A DNA stretch of 34,949 nucleotides from Albidovulum sp. bin36 (GTDB lineage: Bacteria > Pseudomonadota > Alphaproteobacteria > Rhodobacterales > Rhodobacteraceae), in NCBI GenBank assembly GCA_002238565.1, contig MPMP01000053.1:1-34949 (forward strand), read 5' to 3'. The translations under genes were made by a program, and so were the position numbers. Below are positions 1-7,211 of the stretch, piece by piece (position 1 is the stretch's first letter; every line of letters starts with the position of its first letter). The notes below the pieces were generated by a model. That model searched no databases, was not told the origin of the DNA, and was given only the letters and a program-made list of their open reading frames with translations.

Positions 1-384
1 CTGGAACCAGAAATCCGTTGTGCGCGAATGCGATGCTGCCGCCCGGCGTTCTGATCCGGCTCCAATTTCCTTCCCGATCGATCTCTGCGACGACGGTTCC
101 GGCAGGGAGCGTTTCGACGACGGCGTGCTCCGCTCCGGGTCCTGCGCGGGCATTTAGGTTGTAGCCGTCGGGGACGCGCCAATCGCCATTCGCGATTAAA
201 TCGGGTTTGGCAGGGACCGCTTCGGCCGGCTCGGCTGGAACCAGAAATCCGTTGTGCGCGAATGCGATGCTGCCGCCCGGCGTTCTGATCCGGCTCCAAT
301 TTCCTTCCCGATCGATCTCTGCGACGACGGTTCCGGCAGGGAGCGTTTCGACGACGGCGTGGTCCGCTCCGGGTCCGGCTCGGA
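1..384. repeat. Direct repeat, 234-bp period, inside the SH3b gene
   Basis: The block beginning CTGGAACCAGAAATCC at position 1 recurs at position 235. The copies match with hardly any differences over about 145 bases, then drift in the linker and around the LNVRAG/LNARAG segment. The period is a multiple of three, so the repeat duplicates one SH3b module in frame. Such high identity points to recent duplication or gene conversion. More copies may lie left of the window. Confidence 0.9.
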
Positions 385-508
385 CATTTAGGTCGTAGCC
401 GTCTCTTACTCGCCAAGTTCGCAATTCGGTTTCGGAAGCGCGCGCAATGGCGGAAATGGCAAGCCACGAAAAAATCAATAGCAATGTTCCGAAGCCGACG
501 CGCGTCAT
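1..508 (-). CDS. Secreted protein with tandem SH3b domains (3' end outside window)
   Basis: This frame is open from an ATG at 506-508 to the left edge without a stop, so the gene is partial. Residues 1-26 form a signal peptide: MTRVGF, then a hydrophobic core (GTLLLIFSWLAISAIA) and an ARA-type cleavage site, so the product is probably exported to the periplasm or envelope. Two copies of a bacterial SH3 (SH3b) module follow, each with the hallmark DGYxLNxRAGPGA, then ETLPAGTVV and WSRIRTPGG. Copies repeat every 78 residues (234 bp) and are almost identical at DNA level. SH3b modules usually bind cell-wall peptides or serve as spacers in envelope proteins; no catalytic domain is visible here. 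A strong ribosome site (GAGGAG) lies 8 bases before the ATG. The domain call is confident; the role is unknown because the C-terminus is missing. Confidence 0.85.
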   Translation of the reverse strand, partial: MTRVGFGTLLLIFSWLAISAIARASETELRTWRVRDGYDLNVRAGPGADHAVVETLPAGTVVAEIDREGNWSRIRTPGGSIAFAHNGFLVPAEPAEAVPAKPDLIANGDWRVPDGYNLNARAGPGAEHAVVETLPAGTVVAEIDREGNWSRIRTPGGSIAFAHNGFLVP

Positions 509-1307
509 AACCTATGCTCCTCGTGTCTCCGCGCCGCCCCATCCCCGCGAATCCGGGTGCAGCGGACCGCCGACGGCGACCAAAAAAGTCTTGCATGCCG
601 AACCGGAGCGCACGTGTCGGACATGCTTCAGTCGCTAGTTTTCAATTCCCATAAAGTTTTTTCGAGCCTCGTGTATTGCGTTCGGTTTGGCCAAACCGAA
701 GGCCTTGTTGAAATGTAGGGAAAGAACTTTCCAATATTCGTCTTCGCTAATTTTGGGAGTCGCGATATAGATATCCTTACTCAAGACCACGTCGCCGCTT
801 GAACCGAAATTCCCAATTGCTTGCTGGCGCTTAGGCATGCCTATTGCCGTCCTGCGATGCGGCGATGCCAGGTGCGATAACTTTAGCTTCGACGACAAGT
901 TGATTGCCGGTGGGCAGGTTAAATCGGCGGGCGGCGGCAAGTCGCATTCCGTGTCGAATGCGCCGGCGGGAATAGCCGAAATGGCAACCTTCGTATGAAT
1001 AGGCGTTGTCATCGCGATTTATTGGCTCATTGCCTGCGGCAACCGAAGATACGATGCTAGTTCCCAACACTGCATCGAATGGAACTCGCCCTGCAAGAAA
1101 AAAAGCGTATCGAAACGGCTGCTGGCAGCTTCCGCGTCATTATGCGCGCCGACTACCGACCGATTTTCCGACGCGACCGCGCGCCGTCGCGCATCGGAAA
1201 TCCTCGGAGATATTCACGTAACAATTCATCGCAACGAAATGATACGCAGCTTTCGAAAGGAATTGCGCCCGCGAAAGCGAGATTTCAATTGATCCGGCGG
1301 CAGGTCG
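509..1307. other. 800-base stretch with no convincing gene
   Basis: The stretch lies between two minus-strand genes. One minus-strand frame (635-1012, 125 residues, ending in a lysine- and asparagine-containing tail with the segment EYWKVLSLHFNKAFGL) looks partly protein-like. An overlapping minus frame (831-1070) contains a second plausible segment (FNLPTGNQLVVEAKV). Neither has a ribosome site or a recognised family, and the alternation of frames fits a decayed gene better than an intact one. No RNA gene was seen. Confidence 0.3.
635..1012 (-). pseudogene. Hypothetical or decayed ORF
   Basis: This is a 125-residue frame with no family I recognise. The C-terminal 55 residues (from about SSGDVVLSKDIY) have balanced protein-like composition. 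The N-terminal half is rich in Pro and Ala and overlaps another open frame (831-1070) that looks at least as plausible, suggesting a frameshift near 830-850. No ribosome site precedes the ATG. It lies downstream of the inositol operon on the same strand and could be a relic or chance frame. Confidence 0.2.
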
Positions 1308-2126
1308 TTAGAGGCTCATGGGATGAGAGGGGGACGGCGGCTCGAACGGGTACCCGCCCCAAACCGACTGGTCGAACTGCACTACGGAGCCGGTCATCAT
1401 GCCTGAATCGTCGGATGCCAGGAACGCGACAGCGCGAGCGACATCACGGGGCTGGAGAAGCTCGCCGAAAGGCATTTGTGCGCCCGCTTCCTCGCTCCAG
1501 CCGTCGACGGCGCCGTGATACGTGCGCTGTATATGGTCTTCGCCATCCGATGCCATCCAGCCAATGTTGAGCTGGTTGACTCGAATGCGGTTGCGAAGAA
1601 GCGCGAACGCCGTGTTGCGAGTCAACGTCGCAAGCGCGCCCTTGGACAGGCAATACGCCGAAATGAACGGCTGCCCGGCCAGAGCCGACACCGAACCGAT
1701 ATTGATAATCGACCCTCCTATGCTTTCGCCGATCATGACCTTTACGGCTTCCTGCATCAAGAAGTAGGGGCCGCGGACGTTAATCGCCATCATCCTGTCG
1801 AACAATTCCGGCGACGTATCGACAATGTTGCCGCGATCGGTGATCGCCGCGGCGTTCACCAAAACGTCGACCCGGCCGAATTCATCGACCGCGGCGGCGA
1901 TGACTGCGCGGCAATCCTCCACGCTTTCAAGGTCGGCTCGGCAAAACTTGACGGGAACGCTGCATTCGGCTTCGATTCCATCGGCGACCGCGCGGCCCTT
2001 TTCGACCGATCTGCCGCATGTAACGATGCCCTTGGCGCCCGATACGGCGAATCTTCGCGCGATTGCCGCACCGAGCCCCTGGGTGCCGCCCGTTACGACG
2101 GCTATCTTGTTGTCGAGGCGATTCAT
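1308..2126 (-). CDS. Short-chain dehydrogenase/reductase in the inositol operon
   Basis: A 272-residue classical SDR that probably oxidises or reduces a hydroxyl/keto group with NAD(P). The N-terminus holds the nucleotide motif TGGTQGLG (residues 12-19), followed by the acidic-residue region, NAAA in place of the usual NNAG, a catalytic Ser in NIGSVSAL, and the YCLSK active-site Tyr/Lys pair. The C-terminus carries the usual SDR ending (ASDDSGMMTGSVVQFD). The ATG at 2124-2126 is preferred over an upstream in-frame extension because GGAGGAATAATCCT precedes it and it sits 4 bases after the iolE stop. Last gene of the iolD-iolE-SDR unit, so it may act on an inositol-derived ketone or polyol such as an inosose; that substrate is inferred from context. 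The family call is secure. Confidence 0.9.
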   Translation of the reverse strand: MNRLDNKIAVVTGGTQGLGAAIARRFAVSGAKGIVTCGRSVEKGRAVADGIEAECSVPVKFCRADLESVEDCRAVIAAAVDEFGRVDVLVNAAAITDRGNIVDTSPELFDRMMAINVRGPYFLMQEAVKVMIGESIGGSIINIGSVSALAGQPFISAYCLSKGALATLTRNTAFALLRNRIRVNQLNIGWMASDGEDHIQRTYHGAVDGWSEEAGAQMPFGELLQPRDVARAVAFLASDDSGMMTGSVVQFDQSVWGGYPFEPPSPSHPMSL

Positions 2127-2130
2127 AGGA

Positions 2131-3030
2131 TTATTCCTCCACGCTGTATCCTGCGGCGACAACCGCCTGCGAAAGAGCCCTGTATCCGATGGCCGCGTAT
2201 TCGGCCGGCGGCGCAAGCTCCGGATCCTGTTCAGCTTCGACGACGAACCACCCCTCGTATCCGCTGTCGGCCAGCGCCTGAACAATGGCGCGGTAGTCCA
2301 GCGACCCGTCGCCCGGAACGGTGAATGCTCCCTTGAGCACGGCGTCGAGAAAACTTTCCCGGCTTCGGTCCAGGGACTCGATGACCTCGCTCCGCACGTC
2401 CTTCGCATGGACATGGCAAATGCGCGAGGCGTGCTTCCGAACGGTTTCCAGTATGTTGCCGCGAGCGAAGGCCAGATGGCCCGGGTCCAGTAGCAGCCCT
2501 ACGGCCGCGCCCGTATTGTTCATGAGCGCGTCGATGTCGTCCTCGGTTTCCACGGCTGTCGCCATGTGATGGTGAAACGCGATCGTCATCCCCTCGTCGG
2601 CGCACCATTCGCAGAACGAGGTTAGCTTGCGGCCGTATTCGCGGAACTGGTCGCCGTCCAGCTTCCTGCGGCCGTCGAGAGGAGCGTCGCGGACGTTTTG
2701 TATCGTCCCCGAGGTTTCGCCGTAGACTAGGCAGGGCGCGTTCAAATCCCTGAACAATTCGAGCTGCTCCGCCGCTTGGTCCTTCTCCTCCTCGAGATCT
2801 TTGTCGAGTACGGTCCCGGAATACCAGCCGCCGCAGAGGCGCAGGTCGTGCGCGTCCAGAATCGGCCCCAGTTCGGCGGAGGATTTCGGAAATTTACCAC
2901 CTGTCTCCACGCCGGAGAAGCCCGCGCGCCTAGCATCGCTCAGGCACGTTTCAAGCGTCGTTTCGCCGCCGAGTTCGGGCAGGTCGTCATTCGACCAGGC
3001 TATGGGCGCAATGCCGAGAATCGCCTTCAT
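2131..3030 (-). CDS. iolE: Inosose (2-keto-myo-inositol) dehydratase IolE
   Basis: This 299-residue protein belongs to the AP-endonuclease-2-like TIM-barrel sugar isomerase/dehydratase family. The N-terminus has the IolE hallmark GIAPIAWSNDDLPELGG, followed by FSGVETGGKFP and GGWYSG. Later segments provide likely metal ligands: the FHHHMATAVET strand, LLDPGHLAFARG, CHVHAKDV and the final VVEAEQDP. IolE removes water from 2-keto-myo-inositol to give the trihydroxycyclohexane-dione that IolD then hydrolyses. The gene starts 4 bases after the iolD stop and is followed after 4 bases by the SDR, so the three are almost certainly co-transcribed. Length and motifs fit the family well. Confidence 0.92.
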   Translation of the reverse strand: MKAILGIAPIAWSNDDLPELGGETTLETCLSDARRAGFSGVETGGKFPKSSAELGPILDAHDLRLCGGWYSGTVLDKDLEEEKDQAAEQLELFRDLNAPCLVYGETSGTIQNVRDAPLDGRRKLDGDQFREYGRKLTSFCEWCADEGMTIAFHHHMATAVETEDDIDALMNNTGAAVGLLLDPGHLAFARGNILETVRKHASRICHVHAKDVRSEVIESLDRSRESFLDAVLKGAFTVPGDGSLDYRAIVQALADSGYEGWFVVEAEQDPELAPPAEYAAIGYRALSQAVVAAGYSVEE

Positions 3031-3034
3031 GCGT

Positions 3035-4882
3035 TCACACTCCGATTCTTTGCTTCTCGCGAATCGCTTCGTGGTCGGCTCGCGCGGCTCGAACCTCTTC
3101 GCGTTCGCTCACTTCCGGTACGCCGAGGTCCCAGGCCGCATCGCCGGGAACCCATGCGAAGGCATCGGTGACAATGGAAATGACCGTCGTCCGGTCGGTG
3201 GTCCTGGCCCACTCCAGGGCGGCTTCGAGGTCGGCTACGCTTTCGGCGCGGCGCGCCAGCGCGCCCATCGACTCAGCGTGCCTGGCGAAATCCACGGAAA
3301 ACGGCTTTTCGACTCGGCAGTCGGCAATCAGGTTGTTGAAAGACCTGCCCCCCTTGAAGTTCTGAAGCCTGTTGATGATCGCGAATCCGCCGTTGTCGCA
3401 AACGACGACAATCATCTTGTGCCCGGTCAGAACGGACGAATAGATGTCGGAATTCATCATGAGATAGGAGCCGTCGCCGACAAGGACGATCGGCGTCGCG
3501 CCGTCTTCAAGCGCCATCGCGGCGCCCCATCCTCCGGAAATTTCGTAGCCCATGCAGGAGTATCCGAATTCCAGGTCGAATGTATGCGGCGACTTGACGC
3601 GCCAGCCTTTAGCCGTTTCGCCCGGCAGCCCGCCGGCCGCCGTAATCATGACGTCACGCTCGCCCGCCAGCCTGTTGACGGCTCCGACGACTTGGGCGTA
3701 GGTCGGAACGGGCGCATTGGTCGGCTTCTGGTGGTCGTCGAGAAGCGCGTTCCAGGCGGCGAATTCGGCTCTTCCCTTCTCCGTCCATTCGGAATCGGCT
3801 TTCCAGCCGCCGAGCGCGTCGTCGATATCCGCAATGGATTCCAGCGCGTCGCCGACGACCGGCAGCGAAAAATGCTTGTGCGCGTCCCAGCGGGCGGCGT
3901 TGACGCAAATGAACTCGGCGTCTCGGGAGAACGCGGTCCACGACCCGGTTGTGAAGTCCTGAAGCCTGGTGCCGATCGCCAGAACGACATCGGCGGATTC
4001 GGCCATGGCATTGGCCGAAGCCGATCCGACAACGCCGATCGGCCCGACATGCGCGGGGTGCTCGTGGACGACCGATCCCTTGCCGGCTAGGGTTTCGGTA
4101 AGCGGGATGCCTCGCCTTTCCGCAAAGGCGGAGACTTTCTCCTCGGCCAGCGAGTAGCGGACGCCTCCTCCGGATATAATCAGCGGTCGCCTGGATTTTG
4201 AAAGCCGCTCGACCGCGTCGGCGACGCTCTTTAGGTCGGGTCGAGGCCGGGGCACTCTGTGGACTTTGGGCTCGAAAAACGCGGCCGGATAGTCGTAGGC
4301 GATTTCCTGCGTGTCCTGGCAGAGTCCGATAAAGGCCGGGCCGCAATCGCCGGGATCGAGCATCGCCGCCACGGCCTGCGGAAGAGAAGAAATAATTTGC
4401 TCGGGGTGCGTGATCCTGTCCCAGTAGCGGGTTACCGCTCGGAACGCGTCGTTGACGGAAGTCGCCGGCGATCCGAAATGCTCGACCTGCTGGAGAACCG
4501 GGTCGGGCCGGCGATTCGCGAAGACGTCGCCGGAAAGAATGAGAACCGGCAATCTGTTGGCGTGGGCCACCGCGGCCGCGGTGACCATGTTTGTCGCGCC
4601 CGGCCCGATCGAACTGGTGGCGACCATGATCTGGCGCCGTTTCTTCGCTTTGGCGTAGGCGATCGCCGCCAGGCACATCGACTGCTCGTTCTGGCCTCTC
4701 CAGGTCGGAAGCTGATCCTGCACGGCATCGAGCGCCTCCGCCAGGCAGGTGACGTTGCCGTGGCCGAAAATGCCGAATACCCCGGCGAACAGAGGCGCCT
4801 GCCGCGAATCGAGTGTCGTAAACTGGTTGCACAAATACCTGACCAGAGCCTGCGCCATGGTCAGCCGGACGGTTTCATTCAT
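3035..4882 (-). CDS. iolD: Trihydroxycyclohexane-1,2-dione hydrolase IolD
   Basis: This 615-residue thiamine-diphosphate enzyme opens the ring of 3D-(3,5/4)-trihydroxycyclohexane-1,2-dione in myo-inositol breakdown. It has the three-domain layout of the acetolactate-synthase superfamily. The N-terminal pyrimidine-binding domain carries the activating glutamate in QNEQSMCLAA (Glu66) and the GIFGHGNVT segment typical of IolD. The central domain contains SGGGVRYS. The C-terminal diphosphate-binding domain has GDGSYLMMNSDIYSS followed by the Asp/Asn of CDNGGF. The ATG at 4880-4882 is chosen over longer in-frame extensions because GGGGGAT precedes it and family members begin with MxxTVRLTMAQALVRYL. 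First gene of the minus-strand inositol operon, diverging from the aldolase gene at 5057. The name rests on motif recognition and on the adjacent iolE. Confidence 0.92.
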   Translation of the reverse strand: MNETVRLTMAQALVRYLCNQFTTLDSRQAPLFAGVFGIFGHGNVTCLAEALDAVQDQLPTWRGQNEQSMCLAAIAYAKAKKRRQIMVATSSIGPGATNMVTAAAVAHANRLPVLILSGDVFANRRPDPVLQQVEHFGSPATSVNDAFRAVTRYWDRITHPEQIISSLPQAVAAMLDPGDCGPAFIGLCQDTQEIAYDYPAAFFEPKVHRVPRPRPDLKSVADAVERLSKSRRPLIISGGGVRYSLAEEKVSAFAERRGIPLTETLAGKGSVVHEHPAHVGPIGVVGSASANAMAESADVVLAIGTRLQDFTTGSWTAFSRDAEFICVNAARWDAHKHFSLPVVGDALESIADIDDALGGWKADSEWTEKGRAEFAAWNALLDDHQKPTNAPVPTYAQVVGAVNRLAGERDVMITAAGGLPGETAKGWRVKSPHTFDLEFGYSCMGYEISGGWGAAMALEDGATPIVLVGDGSYLMMNSDIYSSVLTGHKMIVVVCDNGGFAIINRLQNFKGGRSFNNLIADCRVEKPFSVDFARHAESMGALARRAESVADLEAALEWARTTDRTTVISIVTDAFAWVPGDAAWDLGVPEVSEREEVRAARADHEAIREKQRIGV

Positions 4883-5056
4883 ATCGATCCCCCAAAATTC
4901 GAATGACGCGTTGCCGCCGTCGCATGGATTGTTTAATGCAGCGCGTTGAAACTCGCAATGGCCGGAGCCCGGCCGGAGCGCGATTCGGCTGCGGCTCGCG
5001 GCTCTGCGTCGGCGGGAGGCCCGACGCGGGCATCGGCGGATATAAACGAGGGAACG
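4883..5056. promoter_or_regulatory. Divergent promoter region between iolD and the aldolase gene
   Basis: These 174 bases separate two divergently transcribed genes and must hold both promoters. Ribosome sites are visible at each end (GGGGGAT for iolD, GAGGGAACG for the aldolase). No clear -35/-10 pair or operator palindrome could be picked out, so a shared regulator is only an inference. Confidence 0.5.
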
Positions 5057-5869
5057 ATGATACCCAGCAACCTTAAAAAATTGTGGCAGCAGGGACGGCC
5101 GGCCGTAAACGGATGGCTTTCCATCCCTTGCGGCTTTTCCGCGGAAATTATGGCGGAGCAAGGCTACGACAGCTTGACCGTCGATATCCAGCATGGATTG
5201 ATCGGCTATTCCGACGCGGTGGCAATGCTGCAGTCCATGCGCGCCAGCGGCGTCGTGCCGCTTGTTCGCGCGCCCTGGCTCGATCCCGGCATGATCATGA
5301 AATCCCTCGACGCGGGCGCCTACGGCGTGATCTGCCCGATGGTCAACAACAGGGAGCAGGCGGAAAGGTTCGTGAGCTACTGCCGCTATCCGCCGCTTGG
5401 CGTGCGGAGTTTCGGTCCCACGCGCGCCAATATATCGGCCGGGCCGGGCTATGCGTCGTCCGCCAACGGCGAGATCGCGTGCCTCGCCATGGTAGAGACG
5501 GCCGAAGCGATGGAGAATCTCGACGAGATCGTTTCGACTCCGGGCCTTGACGCCGTATACATCGGCCCCGCCGACCTGACGCTGGGCATCGCGAACGGCC
5601 GCCTCGCGCCGGGGTTCGATTCAGAGAACGAAGAAGTCGTTGCCGCCATCAAGCGAGTTCTGGATGCCGCGAAGGGCGCGGGAATCCGGGCCGGCCTTCA
5701 TTGCGGTTCTATCGAATACGCCGCCAAGGCCATCGGCTGGGGGTTCGACCTGGTCACGATTCTGAACGATGCCCGGATTCTGGCAGCCGGGGCGAGGCAG
5801 GGCGTGTCCCAGTTGCGAGAACTGCTGGGAGACAAGCAAGCCGTCGCCGAAGGAAGCTCAAGCTATTAG
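5057..5869 (+). CDS. HpcH/HpaI-family class II aldolase
   Basis: This 270-residue TIM-barrel aldolase cleaves or forms 2-keto-acid aldols (family members act on 4-hydroxy-2-ketoheptanedioate and 2-keto-3-deoxy-glucarate). The family's catalytic residues are all present: Asp43 and His46 in VDIQHGLIGY, Arg71 in PLVRAPW, and the metal ligands Glu147 (MVETAEAMEN) and Asp173 (YIGPADLTLG). The conserved YPPLGVRSFGP is also there. The ATG at 5057 follows GAGGGAACG; a longer in-frame extension back to 4946 lacks family similarity. It diverges from iolD and is followed 45 bases later by the HPr kinase gene. The substrate cannot be read from the sequence; placement beside iol genes hints at a sugar-acid intermediate, but this is weak evidence. 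Confidence 0.9.
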   Translation: MIPSNLKKLWQQGRPAVNGWLSIPCGFSAEIMAEQGYDSLTVDIQHGLIGYSDAVAMLQSMRASGVVPLVRAPWLDPGMIMKSLDAGAYGVICPMVNNREQAERFVSYCRYPPLGVRSFGPTRANISAGPGYASSANGEIACLAMVETAEAMENLDEIVSTPGLDAVYIGPADLTLGIANGRLAPGFDSENEEVVAAIKRVLDAAKGAGIRAGLHCGSIEYAAKAIGWGFDLVTILNDARILAAGARQGVSQLRELLGDKQAVAEGSSSY

Positions 5870-5914
5870 CCGCCGCAGCCGCCTCCCGTAGCGATCGCAA
5901 TCGGCGCCCGACTT

Positions 5915-6346
5915 ATGGAAAGCCCCGGCATCGAAACCGTCGTGCATGCGAGCGCGGTCGCGTGGAACTCCCGCGCCGCGCTGATTCTCGGACGTTCAGG
6001 TTCGGGAAAGTCGCAGCTTGCGCTCGAGATGATGGCGATGGGCGCGACGCTCGTATCAGACGACCGTACGCGCCTCGGGAAGCGAGGCGATGCGGTCTTC
6101 GCGTCGCCGCCGGAGTCGATTCGCGGTAGAATCGAGGCGCGAGGCGTGGGTATATTGCGGTCGGAATTCGTCGGCGAGGCCGAAGTCGCTCTCGCCGTGG
6201 ATATGGAAAGCGAGGAGCTGGAAAGACTCCCGCCGAAGCGAACCGTTCGGCTTCTCTCGGTGGGCGTCGAGCTGGTGCGCGGCGCGAACGCGGAGGCGCT
6301 GGCGGCAAAATTGATCCAGCATTTGAAAGGCGGGCGGGCGGCATGA
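5915..6346 (+). CDS. hprK: HPr kinase/phosphorylase, short alphaproteobacterial form
   Basis: This 143-residue protein corresponds to the catalytic C-terminal domain of HprK, as is usual in alphaproteobacteria, which lack the N-terminal half seen in Firmicutes. Visible parts are the conserved His11 in HASAVAW, the P-loop GRSGSGKS (residues 26-33), the VSDD pair Asp49-Asp50, and the HprK signature RGRIEARGVGIL (70-81). The enzyme phosphorylates and dephosphorylates a serine of HPr in response to metabolic state. The target serine is present in the HPr encoded 550 bases downstream. Its stop overlaps an ATG (ATGA), but the 53-codon frame that follows is not recognisable, so the next real gene is the EIIA. 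The family call is strong. Confidence 0.9.
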   Translation: MESPGIETVVHASAVAWNSRAALILGRSGSGKSQLALEMMAMGATLVSDDRTRLGKRGDAVFASPPESIRGRIEARGVGILRSEFVGEAEVALAVDMESEELERLPPKRTVRLLSVGVELVRGANAEALAAKLIQHLKGGRAA

Positions 6347-6500
6347 CGGCGGGCGAGGGCGGATCTCGCGAAAAAGTGTTCCGAATCCGGGACGCGACCG
6401 CCCGTACGCTCTTGCGCCCGGAAGCCTCTCGGTGTCTATGGAGATCACCGGAATTCATAGATATTCGCAGCTTGCCCGAGTTGCGAGGCGGGGCGACGCT

Positions 6501-6899
6501 TTGATTGGAATAGTCATAGTTGCGAACAGGGGCATTGCCAGGGAGTTTCTCAATTCCATTGAGGACGTGTTCGGCAAGCAGGACGGCATCCTGGCGATAA
6601 CCTTCGACGGGCAGGAGGACAGAAATTCCAAGGACAGGGAAATCTGCAGCGCCGCGGATGAGGTCGATTCGGGGAGCGGCGTTATCGTCGTGACCGATCT
6701 GTTCGGCAGTTCGCCCGCGAATCTCTGCATCAACGCATGCTGCGCCGAGAATCGCACTATGCTGTCCGGAGCCAACGTCCCGATGCTTTTCTCGCTGATC
6801 AGGAACCGCAGGAAGAGCATTGCCGACGCATCGTCGCTAGCCATGCAGGCCGGTCAAAAATACATGGTCTGCATTGGAAATTTCGGCCAGGAAGAATGA
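6501..6899 (+). CDS. PTS EIIA component, mannose type, lacking the phospho-histidine
   Basis: This is an EIIA-Man (ManX/PtsM-like) protein of about 132 residues, normally phosphorylated on an N-terminal histidine by HPr~P in the regulatory PTS. The family fold is evident from IGIVIVAxxGIAREFL, GVIVVTDLFGSSPANL and GANVPMLFSLI. The histidine expected at residue 9-10 (VTHG or VAHG in relatives) is Asn9 here, in the segment VIVANRGIA, so ordinary phosphotransfer should be impossible. Family alignment suggests a TTG start at 6501, preceded by GAGGCGGGG; in-frame ATGs at 6432 and 6438 would add about 20 non-conserved residues. The stop overlaps the HPr start (ATGA), so the two are translationally coupled. 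It may be a phosphorylation-dead regulator or an early decay product. Confidence 0.85.
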   Translation: MIGIVIVANRGIAREFLNSIEDVFGKQDGILAITFDGQEDRNSKDREICSAADEVDSGSGVIVVTDLFGSSPANLCINACCAENRTMLSGANVPMLFSLIRNRRKSIADASSLAMQAGQKYMVCIGNFGQEE

Positions 6900-7168
6900 T
6901 CGTCCGCCGCAGCTTGAAAATCGTCAACGAAAAGGGCCTCCATGCCCGCGCCGCCGCCAAATTCGTCGAAGTCGCCGAGCGGTTCGAAGCCGAGGCGGAG
7001 GTTACGAAGGACGGCAGCGCCGCCGCAGCCGATTCCATCATGGGGCTGCTGATGCTAGTGGCGTCCAAGGGCACCACCATCGAGGTCGTGGCGGAAGGCT
7101 CCGACGCCGAAGAGCTATGCAGCGCGCTCGCGGAGCTGATCGCTAGGAGATTCTACGAAGAATCATAG
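6896..7168 (+). CDS. ptsH: Phosphocarrier protein HPr (PTS regulatory type)
   Basis: This 90-residue HPr carries His16 in GLHARAAAKFV, the residue phosphorylated by Enzyme I, and Ser47 in DSIMGLLML, the site used by HPr kinase. Both match the canonical His15/Ser46 spacing. The C-terminus is typical (DAEELCSALAELI). The ATG at 6896-6898 overlaps the EIIA stop. With hprK and the EIIA gene it forms the usual alphaproteobacterial regulatory PTS string. Enzyme I, which often follows, is absent: the next gene is convergent. HPr looks fully functional even though its EIIA neighbour lacks the acceptor histidine. Confidence 0.93.
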   Translation: MIVRRSLKIVNEKGLHARAAAKFVEVAERFEAEAEVTKDGSAAAADSIMGLLMLVASKGTTIEVVAEGSDAEELCSALAELIARRFYEES

Positions 7169-7177
7169 CGATATGGC

Positions 7178-7202
7178 CGCCGGCCTCCTTCCGTCGCCGG
7201 CG
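7178..7202. terminator. Hairpin between convergent HPr and hbd genes
   Basis: A 7-bp GC-only inverted repeat, CGCCGGC (7178-7184) and GCCGGCG (7196-7202), with an 11-base loop lies in the 43-base gap between two convergent stops. There is no clear T-run on either side, so it would be a weak or factor-assisted bidirectional terminator. Confidence 0.35.
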
Positions 7203-7211
7203 ATCGGTCCG

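Noticed and set aside
1..384. The 234-bp repeat as a possible CRISPR or satellite array
   Set aside because: It has only two long copies, is in frame, and encodes SH3b modules; there are no spacers.
2801..4090. A 429-codon plus-strand frame over iolD and iolE
   Set aside because: Antisense shadow; the iolD and iolE motifs on the minus strand are unambiguous.
6343..6504. 53-codon frame starting at the ATGA overlap with the hprK stop
   Set aside because: It does not resemble RapZ or any PTS protein, and it overlaps the EIIA coding region.
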